A DNA stretch of 64,000 nucleotides, taken from assembly GCF_001651805.1 (NCBI RefSeq), contig NZ_CP015839.1, positions 1,612,001 to 1,676,000 of the forward strand, written 5' to 3'. Below, one piece after another: positions 24,752 through 33,108 of the stretch; position 1 is the stretch's first letter, and each line of letters begins with the position of its first letter. The DNA comes from Marinobacterium aestuarii (GTDB lineage: Bacteria > Pseudomonadota > Gammaproteobacteria > Pseudomonadales > Balneatricaceae). The notes under the pieces are model-generated. The model did not search any database, was not told the DNA's origin, and saw only the letters and a list, made by a program, of their open reading frames with translations. Both the position numbers and the translations under genes were made by a program.

Positions 24752-25864
24752 GTGTTTCGACTGGGATTGATCATTAACCCGCTGGCAGGCATTGGCGGCA
24801 GCGTGGCCCTCAAGGGCAGCGATGGTGCCGAGACCGCGCGTCTTGCGCTGGAACTCGGTGCTAAGCCCAGAGCCTGCGAGCGCGCGCTGCAGGCGCTGCT
24901 GCCGCTGCAGGGGCTGGAGGTCGAGGTGCTGACCTGGCCGGCGGAAATGGGGGCCGATGTGGCGATTAACGCAGGTTTTGAGCCCCGGGTGCTGGGCCAG
25001 ATCGAATCGGGTCATACCGGTCCAGAGGACACGGAGCGCGCGGCGCTGGCGCTGGCGGCGGCTGGGGTCGATCTGATCCTGTTTGCCGGCGGTGATGGCA
25101 CGGCGCGCAATATCTGCAATGTGCTGTCGGATCGAGTACCGGTACTGGGGGTGCCCGCCGGGGTGAAAATCCATTCCGGTGTCTATGCCGTTACGCCGCG
25201 GGCGGCCGGGGAAATTGTTGCCATGCTGGTGCGCGGCGAGCTGGTGACGCTGGCGGATCAGGAAGTGCGGGATATCGACGAAGAGGCCTTTCGCCAGGGA
25301 AGGGTGCGTGCCAAGTACTACGGCGAGCTGCTGGTGCCCCAGGAGCACCGTTATCTGCAGCATGTGAAAAATGGCGCCCGCGAGGTTGAAGAGCTGGTGC
25401 TGGCGGATATCGCCGCGGACATGGTGGAATCCATGTTGCCGGGCGTACGTTATGTGATGGGCTCTGGCACCACGGTGCAGGCGGTAATGCAGGAACTGGG
25501 GTTGGCGAATACGCTGCTGGGCGTGGATGTTGTCGAGGATGGTCAGCTGATCGCCAGCGACTGTACCGCCGAGCAGTTGCTGGCGTTAACCGAGAGCCGC
25601 GACAGCCAGCTGGTGATTACGGTCATCGGTGGACAGGGGCATATTATCGGGCGTGGCAATCAGCAGCTGAGCCCTGCGCTGCTGCGCCGTATCGGGCGCG
25701 ACAATATTCATTTGCTGGCATCCAAAACCAAGCTCAAGGCGCTGGAAGGGCGGCCCCTTATTGTCGACAGCGGGGATCCGCAGCTGGATGCCGCCTTCGC
25801 GGGTCTGATGCGCATTACCACCGGCTACCACGACGCCGTACTCTATCGGGTGGCGGATTACTGA
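24752..25864 (+). CDS. ATP-NAD kinase family protein (COG3199, AcoX-like)
   Basis: 370 residues with the NAD-kinase fold signature GGDGTARNICNVL (about 112-124) and N-terminal LGLIINPLAGIGG. COG3199 proteins are related to AcoX of acetoin catabolism and to NAD/diacylglycerol kinases, but their substrate is not established. The bona fide NadK is encoded at 44152, so this is a second, different member. GTG start with an excellent CAGGAGGTCGA upstream. Possible co-transcription with the PilZ gene 63 nt before it. Confidence 0.85.
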   Translation: MFRLGLIINPLAGIGGSVALKGSDGAETARLALELGAKPRACERALQALLPLQGLEVEVLTWPAEMGADVAINAGFEPRVLGQIESGHTGPEDTERAALALAAAGVDLILFAGGDGTARNICNVLSDRVPVLGVPAGVKIHSGVYAVTPRAAGEIVAMLVRGELVTLADQEVRDIDEEAFRQGRVRAKYYGELLVPQEHRYLQHVKNGAREVEELVLADIAADMVESMLPGVRYVMGSGTTVQAVMQELGLANTLLGVDVVEDGQLIASDCTAEQLLALTESRDSQLVITVIGGQGHIIGRGNQQLSPALLRRIGRDNIHLLASKTKLKALEGRPLIVDSGDPQLDAAFAGLMRITTGYHDAVLYRVADY

Positions 25865-25954
25865 GTGGGCTTCTAACCTGAAAGGACGTTAAAGAACGCT
25901 GGCTGGCGTATGTGGATGCGCGGCTAGATGCGTTCTGTGACTCTGGAGGTGCTC

Positions 25955-26155
25955 ATGTTTCCCGGTCTGTTCGGATTTGTACTGCGATGGCTTGGGCTGG
26001 GCGAATGGCAAGTGCGTTCTCGCCTGAGGCTGGTGCGCAACATCTGGATACTGTCGGGGCTCTTTATGCTATGGCTGGCGCAGCCTCCGCTGATGATAGC
26101 GGTGGCGCTCTTCAGTACCTGCCTGTCCTTTTGTGTGTTGGACGAAGGCGGCTGA
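25955..26155 (+). CDS. Small hydrophobic membrane protein, unknown function
   Basis: 66 residues, MFPGLFGFVLRWLGLGEWQV, then two adjacent hydrophobic stretches (NIWILSGLFMLWLAQPPLMI and AVALFSTCLSFCVL). It has a good ribosome site TGGAGGTG 8 nt before the ATG and ends just before a terminator, which supports it being real. I do not recognise a family. It could be a small membrane regulator of the neighbouring membrane protease HtpX, but nothing shows this. Confidence 0.6.
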   Translation: MFPGLFGFVLRWLGLGEWQVRSRLRLVRNIWILSGLFMLWLAQPPLMIAVALFSTCLSFCVLDEGG

Positions 26156-26171
26156 GCGAGCTGCAGAACGC

Positions 26172-26204
26172 AAAACGGGCGCCCAAGGGCGCCCGCTTTT
26201 GTTT
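26172..26204. terminator. Bidirectional terminator before htpX
   Basis: CGGGCGCCC (26176-26184), loop AA, GGGCGCCCG (26187-26195), then CTTTTGTTT on the plus strand; the AAAA before the stem gives TTTT on the minus strand. It separates two convergent genes. Confidence 0.85.
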
Positions 26205-26242
26205 CTGAAGTGCTGTATCTGCAGTCTTATAGCTTGGGTGGC

Positions 26243-27130
26243 CTAGCGGCGGTTCTGCAGTGCAGCGATACGGTCATCCAGCGGCGGATGCGACGACAGC
26301 AGTGCCATAAAGCCCTGTTTTATGTGGCTGCTGATGCCAAATGCGGTCAGCTGGCCCTGTAACTGGTCAGGCACACCATATTCGGACTTCAGGCGCTGCA
26401 GTGCGCCGATCATGGCGTGGGGGCTGGCCAGGGAGGCACCGGACTCATCGGCACGGTATTCACGGCGACGGGAGAACCAGGCCACGATAACGGAGGCCGC
26501 AATGCCGAACAGGATTTCAAATACAAAGGTGGTGATATAGAAACCAATGCCAGGGCGTGAGTCATCGCCATCACGGCGCAGGAAGGAATCTACGGCATAG
26601 GCGGCGATGCGGGCGAAGAACATCACGAAGGTGTTCACCACCCCCTGCACTAGCGCCAGCGTTACCATGTCGCCATTGGCAACATGGCCAATTTCATGGG
26701 CCAGGACGGCGCGGGTTTCTTCCTTGCGAAAGCGATCCAGCAGGCCCTGGCTGACGGCGACCAGGGCGGCATTTTTGTTCCAGCCGGTGGCAAAAGCATT
26801 GGCCTGCTGCGCCGGGAAAATGCCGACCTCGGGCATCTTGATACCGGCCTTTTCCGACAGTTCTGCAACGGTGTCCAGTAGCCAGCGTTCCGCTTCGGTG
26901 CGTGGCTGGGTGATGATCTGGGTGCCGGTCGACATCTTGGCCATCATCTTGGACAGCAGCAGCGAAATAATGGATCCGGCGAAACCGAACACCGCACAGA
27001 AGGCCAGCAATGAGCCGAGGTTGAGCCCGGTACCGCTGAGGTAATGCTCGACGCCCAGCAGGCTTAGGGTAATGCTGGCGACGATCAGTACAGCGATGTT
27101 GGTGGCAAGAAACAGGACGATCCGCATCAT
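26243..27130 (-). CDS. htpX: Membrane zinc metalloprotease HtpX
   Basis: M48 family inner-membrane protease that degrades misfolded membrane proteins together with FtsH. 295 residues with four hydrophobic segments (about 4-25, 38-60, 158-180, 195-218). The zinc site is HEIGH at 145-149 with the downstream EYRADESGA supplying the third ligand. The frame opens with two adjacent ATG codons; either may be used. Transcribed alone, divergent from the methyltransferase gene. Confidence 0.96.
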   Translation of the reverse strand: MMRIVLFLATNIAVLIVASITLSLLGVEHYLSGTGLNLGSLLAFCAVFGFAGSIISLLLSKMMAKMSTGTQIITQPRTEAERWLLDTVAELSEKAGIKMPEVGIFPAQQANAFATGWNKNAALVAVSQGLLDRFRKEETRAVLAHEIGHVANGDMVTLALVQGVVNTFVMFFARIAAYAVDSFLRRDGDDSRPGIGFYITTFVFEILFGIAASVIVAWFSRRREYRADESGASLASPHAMIGALQRLKSEYGVPDQLQGQLTAFGISSHIKQGFMALLSSHPPLDDRIAALQNRR

Positions 27131-27238
27131 GGTGTAAGTCTACCTGGTTGGGTGTTAGGCGATAAGATGTGGGCAGGGCGATAAAGTTTCAATGTATTGG
27201 GCATTAAAAATCGTCTGGTTGCTACCCACCACGGCGGC

Positions 27239-27244
27239 TATAAT
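27239..27244 (+). promoter_or_regulatory. Candidate -10 of the methyltransferase-exonuclease pair
   Basis: TATAAT followed by GCCGCGC, 40 nt before the ATG at 27284. The -35 (TGGTTG at 27216-27221, 17-bp spacer) is poor. Confidence 0.42.
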
Positions 27245-27283
27245 GCCGCGCTTTTGCAGCCGCCGATCCGGCCGGGGTACAAA

Positions 27284-28189
27284 ATGGAACCGCTGATCGA
27301 GACAGTCACACAGCAATTGCAGTTAGCGGCGGGCGAAACACGCCGGCTGTTTCATGGTCGTGGCCACCGTTATCCGGGGCTAGAGCACCTGGTGATCGAC
27401 TGGTTTGCACCGGTGGCCGTTGTGCGGCTGTATGAAGAGGTCGAGCCTGGCTGGTGTGAGCGCCTGTGTGCTGCGCTGGCGCAGGTAGCCGGTATCGAAG
27501 CCCTGGTGGTGCAATCCCGTGGCCGCGGCCGCGAGACACGTAACGAGATCGCCTGGGGTCAGGTGCCGGAGCGCCTGGCGGCCACTGAGCTGGGTCTGCA
27601 ATACTGGGTTTCACCGCTGCAGAATCAGAACAGCGGTCTCTTTCTGGATATGCGCGAAGGGCGGCGCTGGGTACGCGAGCAGGCCCGTGGTGCTCGGGTG
27701 CTTAATCTGTTTGCCTACAGTTGTGCTTTTTCAGTGGCGGCCATGGCGGGCGGTGCGGCCTCGGTGGTGAATCTGGACATGAGCCGTGGCGCCCTGGCGC
27801 GGGGGCGCGAGAATCACCAGCTCAACGGGCATGACCAGCGCGATGTGCGCTACCTGGGGCATGATCTGCTTAAATCCTGGGGCAAGCTGCGCAAGCTCGG
27901 CCCCTATGATCTGATTCTGATTGATCCGCCGAGTTTTCAGCCCGGCAGCTTTATCGCCGAGCAGGATTATCGCAAGGTGGTGCGGCGCCTGCCCGAACTG
28001 ACCCAGATCGGCAGCCGCATACTGGCGTGCCATAATGACCCCTTGCATGACAGCGGTTTTATCCGCGCGCTCATGGCGCAGGAGTGCCCGCAGTTTGCCT
28101 TTCGTGAGCGGCTGGATAACCCCGACGACTTTCCCGAGCAGGACCCGGAGCGGGCCCTCAAGGTATTGCTGTTCGAACGGGAGGCCTGA
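27284..28189 (+). CDS. Class I SAM-dependent methyltransferase (RlmI/RlmK-like)
   Basis: 301-residue predicted rRNA/RNA cytosine- or guanine-methyltransferase of the Methyltrans_SAM type. The SAM motif I region reads VLNLFAYSCAFSVAAM, and motif IV is LILIDPPSFQPG, the same DPP-S/T-F found in RlmI and RlmK. There is no N-terminal PUA or THUMP domain, unlike RlmI, so the substrate cannot be named. The open frame extends upstream to 27197, but the ATG at 27284 follows the promoter. Its stop codon overlaps the start of the exonuclease gene (TGATG). Confidence 0.82.
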   Translation: MEPLIETVTQQLQLAAGETRRLFHGRGHRYPGLEHLVIDWFAPVAVVRLYEEVEPGWCERLCAALAQVAGIEALVVQSRGRGRETRNEIAWGQVPERLAATELGLQYWVSPLQNQNSGLFLDMREGRRWVREQARGARVLNLFAYSCAFSVAAMAGGAASVVNLDMSRGALARGRENHQLNGHDQRDVRYLGHDLLKSWGKLRKLGPYDLILIDPPSFQPGSFIAEQDYRKVVRRLPELTQIGSRILACHNDPLHDSGFIRALMAQECPQFAFRERLDNPDDFPEQDPERALKVLLFEREA

Positions 28190-28668
28190 TGGATATTATC
28201 TGCCTGGATTTCGAGGCCAGCGGATTGGGGACAAGTTCCTACCCGATAGAGGTGGCCTGGCGCGATGCCGGCAGCGGCGAACAGGACAGTTTTCTGATAG
28301 ACCCGCAGTCAGTGCCGGGCTGGACACACTGGGATGAGGTAGCCGAGGGCATTCATGGTCTGGCCCGCGAAGAACTGCACGATCAGGGTGTCACTGCGGC
28401 GGCGGCCTGCTGGCGGCTGAACCGGGCGCTGGAAGGCAAGATGGTTTACTGCGATGCGCTGGAGTTCGATCACTTCTGGATGCGGCGTCTGTACGATGCG
28501 GCGCAAATGCGTCCGCTGTTTCAGCTCAGGGGCCTGGAAGTGCTGCTCAGCGCCGTGCAGCGTCAGCGTTTTCTGGATGCCATCGAATGCCAGGATCGCA
28601 ATCACCGCGCGCTGGATGATGTTGCCGACCTGATCAGTGCTTTGCAATACGCCTATCAAAAAGCCTGA
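28189..28668 (+). CDS. DEDDh-type 3'-5' exonuclease domain protein
   Basis: 159 residues. Exo I motif LDFEASGLG, Exo II around VYCDALEFDHFW, and Exo III NHRALDDVADL supply the four acidic ligands and the His of the DEDDh family (as in DnaQ, RNase T and Orn). It is a single catalytic domain, shorter than Orn (180). The substrate is not evident. Its ATG overlaps the stop of the upstream methyltransferase gene, so the two are translationally coupled; a shared role in RNA maturation is an inference only. Confidence 0.8.
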   Translation: MDIICLDFEASGLGTSSYPIEVAWRDAGSGEQDSFLIDPQSVPGWTHWDEVAEGIHGLAREELHDQGVTAAAACWRLNRALEGKMVYCDALEFDHFWMRRLYDAAQMRPLFQLRGLEVLLSAVQRQRFLDAIECQDRNHRALDDVADLISALQYAYQKA

Positions 28669-28777
28669 CCTCCAGGCTTGCAGCTTGAGGCTCAGGGTGC
28701 GGCGCGGCCACTGAGGGCTGAGGAAATCATGCCTTGCAGTGGCGCTCAGGATGCTTGAAGGGTGCCGCAGTATCGCC

Positions 28778-29146
28778 TCAGAGGTTCAGCGTCAGTCCAT
28801 CGATCTGGCTGCGGATGGCATCGTACTGGCCGGTTTCTTCGGGCATGAAGTACAGCTTGAAGTAGCCGCGATCCACCAGATTGCCCTTGTTGCCGTGGAT
28901 GGTCTCCTTGTAAGTGGCGTGCAGGTAGCTCATCTGCAAGTGGATGACCCGGGTGTGCGGCTGCACGGTAAACTCATGGTTTTCCAGGTCGTAGCGCTTT
29001 TTGGCTTCCTTGATACTGTAGAAAGACACCTCGGTGACGTGATTCAGATTGATCAGGAAGTTGGACGTCACCGGAATCAGGCGCTGTTTTTCCAGTCCGT
29101 TGTGTTCCATGTAGATGCCGCTGTTCTTGTTGATTTTGATAAACAT
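28778..29146 (-). CDS. Hypothetical protein, 122 residues
   Basis: No family recognised. The protein is polar and mixed alpha/beta in appearance (MFIKINKNSGIYMEHNGL; HVTEVSFYSIKEAKKRYDL; GYFKLYFMPEETGQYDAIRS), with no signal peptide or membrane segment. AGAGG lies upstream of the ATG, and base composition is lower in GC than the neighbours, which may mean recent acquisition. It stands alone between the exonuclease (convergent) and the histidine phosphatase gene. Confidence 0.65.
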   Translation of the reverse strand: MFIKINKNSGIYMEHNGLEKQRLIPVTSNFLINLNHVTEVSFYSIKEAKKRYDLENHEFTVQPHTRVIHLQMSYLHATYKETIHGNKGNLVDRGYFKLYFMPEETGQYDAIRSQIDGLTLNL

Positions 29147-29288
29147 GATTGACGAACCTCTGCGTGTTTTTTCGACTGCGAATGACTATAAGACAATTTG
29201 ACTAAGGTTGTGTGACAGCTTAGCAGGTTGTTGAAAAATTTGGTCTTTTCGTAATCTTCTGGCTTTTTCCGAGCTTTGGGCTCTATCT

Positions 29289-29903
29289 TTAGCGCGGCTC
29301 CAGGGCCCGGTTGGGCTGTCGCAGATGCCACTGCTGGCCGTCCCAGGCAAAGTGCTGCAGGCAGCGATAATCCAGTTTTACCGGGGCCTTGCCGCGCATG
29401 TCCCACTGACAGGCCGCGGCGAGCAGTGCCCGTATAACGCCCTTGTGACAGAGTGCGCCTGCGCGGCCACATCCTGCCATGCGCATCGACTCTGCCCAGT
29501 CCGTAAGGCGCTGCTGTACCTGGCGAGGCGACTCGCCGTTGGGTGGGCGCAGATCCAGCCCCCGGGTTTCCATCGTCGCCATGCCAGCGGGATCTTTAAG
29601 TCGCAGGTCGGTAATGCGTTGTCCTTCCCAGTCGCCCCAGTCCATTTCGATCAGTGCCGGTGCAATCTGGGCATCCAGCCCGAGCAGCTGAGCGGTTTCG
29701 CGGGCGCGCAGCAGCGGGCTGCTGTACCAGGCGAGCCCGTCCAGGCTCGCGGGTAGCTTGAGGCGCTGAAAATCGCTGCGGCTTTGCGGCATCAGGGGCT
29801 CGTCATGGCGGCCCTGCAGGCGCTTCAGGCGGTTCCATTCGGTTGGGCCGTGGCGCAGGCAGATCAGCTCGAATGCGGCTTCAGGCATTAGCTTTTTAGG
29901 CAT
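29289..29903 (-). CDS. Histidine phosphatase family protein (phosphoglycerate mutase-like)
   Basis: 204 residues. The catalytic RHG motif reads LICLRHGPTEWN near residue 17, followed by LRARETAQLLG with the second Arg, EMDWGDWEG with the acid, and ALCHKGVIRALL with the second active-site His. Members hydrolyse small phosphorylated metabolites or sugar phosphates. It is the last gene of the glycosyltransferase cluster and overlaps the preceding GT gene by 8 nt, so it probably acts on an intermediate of that pathway. The start at 29903 (MPKKLMPEAAF) is preferred; ATG 29888 is also possible. Confidence 0.85.
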   Translation of the reverse strand: MPKKLMPEAAFELICLRHGPTEWNRLKRLQGRHDEPLMPQSRSDFQRLKLPASLDGLAWYSSPLLRARETAQLLGLDAQIAPALIEMDWGDWEGQRITDLRLKDPAGMATMETRGLDLRPPNGESPRQVQQRLTDWAESMRMAGCGRAGALCHKGVIRALLAAACQWDMRGKAPVKLDYRCLQHFAWDGQQWHLRQPNRALEPR

Positions 29904-31038
29904 GAAAGAGCGGCTCCAGTTCGGTGCGCAGCACGGTGGCGGCAGATTGTAGAGAGTGCTGCTGACGAATGCTGGCCAGGCTTGCGTCACGCCATTGCTG
30001 GCGCAGCGCCGGCTGTGCCAGTGCCGCGTCCAAGGCCCGGGCCAGGGCGCCGGGATCCCGCGGGGCAACCAGCTGGCCGGTCAGGTTGTGATGCACCACC
30101 GCCGCCACGCCTCTTTCGTTGCCGGCAATCACCGGCAAGCCCTGCGCCTGGGCCTCCAGCAGTGCCATGCCAAAGGCTTCATTGACCGCGGGCCAGGCCA
30201 TTAGATCGGCAGCCCGCAGCAGGGGCGTCAGCTCAGCGGGCGAGAGCCTGCCCAGAAAGCGCACGCGCGCCTGCTGATCCGACGGGTTCTGCGGGCCAAA
30301 GGCGGCTTGCACCTCATTGCGGGCGCTGCCATCACCGACAATCAGCAGCTGGGCGTCACCGTGCAGCTGTGCAAGGCTTGCCGCCAGCACGCGGTAGGAC
30401 GCCAGCTTGTCGCCGGCGCGCATCATGGCCACGCTGATCAGCCAGGGCTTGTGGGGGTTCAGCTGCCAGCGTCGGGCCAGGGCAGCTTTGTCGATGCAGG
30501 CGACAGCTTGAGCCTCGAGGTCAATAAAGGGCGTCAGGCTGACAATGGGCGCCTTGGGTCCAAGACAGGCCTTGAGGCCGTCGACATCGGTGGGATTGAG
30601 CGTGAAGATGCGTTGTGCCAGATGCAGCGCAGCGTCGACGCTCTGGTGCGACAGTGCCCAGGGGCCCTGGGCGCGGCTGGGGGCCCAGGAGGCTTCGGCG
30701 CAGACGTAGGGAATGCCGAGCTGCCGGCAGACGGCGGGGCCAATCCAGTCCGGCGCCTTGTAGTACAGATGATAGGTAAACCAGAGCCTGGGGCGCCATT
30801 GCTGGCGTTGCCAGTGCCGGATCAGGCGTGTTGCCAACTTTTCGCCCAGCTGTGCCATGTGCAGTTGGCGCACAGGGTCACCGCTGGCATCCCGGCTGCG
30901 CAGGGTGCTGGCCAGGCGTACATCAAAACCCGCTTCCTTCAGTGCGCTCATGAGCAGCCGGGCCAGCAGCCGGTCGCCCGACGGGTTGGCGTGGCTGGGC
31001 GCCTTGAGGGGGGCGTAGAAAGCGACGGGGGCGGACAT
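29896..31038 (-). CDS. Glycosyltransferase family 4-like protein (first of two)
   Basis: GT-B retaining glycosyltransferase of 380 residues. The nucleotide-sugar site EAFGMALLEAQAQGLPVIA (EX7E) is present near residue 297, with LLIVGDGSARNEV in front of it. The sugar and acceptor are unknown. It starts 5 nt after the previous cluster gene ends and overlaps the histidine phosphatase gene by 8 nt at its 3' end, so it is inside one operon. No signal peptide; probably cytoplasmic face of the membrane. Confidence 0.85.
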   Translation of the reverse strand: MSAPVAFYAPLKAPSHANPSGDRLLARLLMSALKEAGFDVRLASTLRSRDASGDPVRQLHMAQLGEKLATRLIRHWQRQQWRPRLWFTYHLYYKAPDWIGPAVCRQLGIPYVCAEASWAPSRAQGPWALSHQSVDAALHLAQRIFTLNPTDVDGLKACLGPKAPIVSLTPFIDLEAQAVACIDKAALARRWQLNPHKPWLISVAMMRAGDKLASYRVLAASLAQLHGDAQLLIVGDGSARNEVQAAFGPQNPSDQQARVRFLGRLSPAELTPLLRAADLMAWPAVNEAFGMALLEAQAQGLPVIAGNERGVAAVVHHNLTGQLVAPRDPGALARALDAALAQPALRQQWRDASLASIRQQHSLQSAATVLRTELEPLFHA

Positions 31039-31043
31039 AAGGC

Positions 31044-32339
31044 TCAGTGGTCGCAGCCGCAGTGTTGGGCGGCTGCGGTGCTGGTGTCGGCCGGTGCTTC
31101 CGGCAGATCGAACAGCGCTGCCAGCTGATCAATGCCGCGCTCGACATCAAACACCTGCTGTACGCGTTGCTGGCCGGCCTGGCCCAGGCGGGTGCGCAGC
31201 GCAGGATTTTGCAGCAGCTGTTGCAGCGCATCGGACAGCGCAGGGCTATCGGCGGGGCCCACCAGCCAGCCGGTGTGCTGGTGTTCGATCAGCTCGGGAA
31301 TGCCGGAAATGGTCGTGCTCAGGCAGCAGAGTCCCTGGCTTTGGGCTTCCATCAGCACATTGGGCAGGCCATCGCGATCGCCATCATCGACGATCTTGCT
31401 GGCCAGCACGAACAGATCCGAGGCGCGGTAGCTTTCCAGTACTTCTGTCTGGGGCAGGGCGCCGAGCCACTGGATGCGCTCGCCGATGCCAAGCGCTTCT
31501 GCCTGTTGTTTCAGGCGGCTCAGGAGCGGGCCGCCGCCGATATGGGTCAGTTGCCAGGCGCAGTCGGCCGGCAGCGCCGCCAGCGCATTGAGCAGGTCAT
31601 CATAGCCTTTTTTGGCCACCGCACGGCCGACCGAGATCAGCCGTACCGGATCCTGCGACTGGCGGGCATCACGCAGCTGTGGCACGCCGGGCGGGGCGGA
31701 AAAACGGCGCAGATCCAGGCCGTGGTACACCAGATGCACTCTTGAAGGGTCGGCGGCCAGTCCCTGCAGATAGTCGTGGTTGGCGCCGGTACAGGTCGCC
31801 AGCCAGGCCAGTTCTGCGAGCTTTTCCCGCAGCTCCCAGGTGTCGCTGGTCCAGATGTCCTTGGCGTGGGCTGAGGCGCTCCAGGGCAGACCGGTGAGCA
31901 GGGCGCAATAGCGTGTGACCGAGGCGGGTGTGTGCAGGAAGTGGGCGTAGAGCTGCTCGGTCCCTGGCGGCAATTCTGCGGCCAGTACCAGGGCCTGGCC
32001 CAGGCGACGCAGGCGATTGCGGCTGCTATCGCGCCTGAAGTCCTGCCACCAGCGTTGCAGACAGGTGCGATAGCCTGGCATGCGGCGTGCCTGCCACCAG
32101 CCCTTGAGCACCCGCAGGGGTTCCTGGTGCAGGTATTCGGGCAGGTAGAGCACCTGTGCCTGAATTTCGTCGTGTATCGGATGGGTGGCCTTGTCGGTGG
32201 GGTGGCGCAGGGAGGCCAGGGTAATCTTCATGCCTCGCAGCTCCAGGGCGCGTATTTCCTGGGCGATAAAGGTTTCCGACAGGCGTGGATAGCCTTTCAG
32301 TACGAGGGTGATCTGTCGGCTCAAGCGGTACTCCTTCAT
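31044..32339 (-). CDS. Glycosyltransferase family 4-like protein (second of two)
   Basis: About 431 residues, GT-B fold. The N-terminal TLVLKGYPRLSETFIAQEIR is typical of GT4 enzymes of exopolysaccharide and colanic-acid type loci (WcaL-like), and the donor site reads DGLPNVLMEAQSQGLCCLS. There is an acidic SKIVDDGDRDG just before it, as in other members. The start at 32339 (MKEYRLSRQ) leaves a 25-nt gap after the deacetylase gene; an ATG at 32393 would overlap that gene. Part of the same minus-strand cluster. Confidence 0.86.
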   Translation of the reverse strand: MKEYRLSRQITLVLKGYPRLSETFIAQEIRALELRGMKITLASLRHPTDKATHPIHDEIQAQVLYLPEYLHQEPLRVLKGWWQARRMPGYRTCLQRWWQDFRRDSSRNRLRRLGQALVLAAELPPGTEQLYAHFLHTPASVTRYCALLTGLPWSASAHAKDIWTSDTWELREKLAELAWLATCTGANHDYLQGLAADPSRVHLVYHGLDLRRFSAPPGVPQLRDARQSQDPVRLISVGRAVAKKGYDDLLNALAALPADCAWQLTHIGGGPLLSRLKQQAEALGIGERIQWLGALPQTEVLESYRASDLFVLASKIVDDGDRDGLPNVLMEAQSQGLCCLSTTISGIPELIEHQHTGWLVGPADSPALSDALQQLLQNPALRTRLGQAGQQRVQQVFDVERGIDQLAALFDLPEAPADTSTAAAQHCGCDH

Positions 32340-32364
32340 GGCCAATACTTTACAAAGCCGCCAC

Positions 32365-33108
32365 TCAGGCGGTTGGCAGGGCAGATCCTTCAATCCAGCG
32401 AACCTGCGGGGACGCTGCCAGTGTGTGGGTCAGCTGCTCGAGGAAGGCCCAGCAGGCCGGATCATGATCCAGGTGGTGGGTCATCAGGCCGCAGGGCTCG
32501 CTTGCATCCACCCGGCCGAGCCTGCGCGCTTCCAGGTTGGCAATAATACGTTTGAGCACCAGGTCGGTGCCGGCGAAGCGCCGCGCCTGCCAGTCGATAA
32601 TATCGATATGGACATTGATCTGCAGCGGGCCCACAGGTTCCGCCGGTCGCGGGCCCAGTACCGACAGGCGTCGATAGCCCAGCCCCGGCAGCAGGGGCAA
32701 CAGGTCGGCATCGATACGGTTCCAGGGCGGCACCAGTATATCCAGCGCCTGGGGGCCAAACAGCTGTGCCAGGCGTTGTCGGCCTGTACGCAGCTGCTGC
32801 AGTATTTCATCCCGGGGCCGGGGGCCACCGAGTTCGCGCTTGCGCTCGCCGGGGGCGGCGTAGGCGCGGTGATCGTAGCCGTGCTGCAGCACCCAGGCGC
32901 GAGGCTCGGTGCCCAGACGCCGGGCCAGGGCCTCGGTGCACAGGGCGGGAATGACCGCCAGGCTCAGATCAATGTCGTGCTGACCGGTGATGGCAAGCAG
33001 TCGGTCGAGTGCGGCGCTGGGTTCAATGGCATCGTCATCGCGCCACCAGAAGGTGGCGGGCGTGTGCCAGAGATCCAGTTCCTGTTGCAGTGCCTGCCAG
33101 GGCGTCAT
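32365..33108 (-). CDS. Polysaccharide deacetylase family protein
   Basis: 247 residues, NodB-like barrel. Motifs resembling the metal-binding set are visible: FWWRDDDA (first acidic), QHGYDHRAYA (His-x3-His), VPPWNRIDAD and a late THHLDHDP. No signal peptide is seen, so it is likely cytoplasmic and may act on a lipid-linked or nucleotide-linked sugar rather than on exported polymer. The ATG at 33108 overlaps the previous gene by 4 nt (ATGA). Removal of N-acetyl groups from a glycan built by the neighbouring transferases is the simplest inference. Confidence 0.8.
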   Translation of the reverse strand: MTPWQALQQELDLWHTPATFWWRDDDAIEPSAALDRLLAITGQHDIDLSLAVIPALCTEALARRLGTEPRAWVLQHGYDHRAYAAPGERKRELGGPRPRDEILQQLRTGRQRLAQLFGPQALDILVPPWNRIDADLLPLLPGLGYRRLSVLGPRPAEPVGPLQINVHIDIIDWQARRFAGTDLVLKRIIANLEARRLGRVDASEPCGLMTHHLDHDPACWAFLEQLTHTLAASPQVRWIEGSALPTA

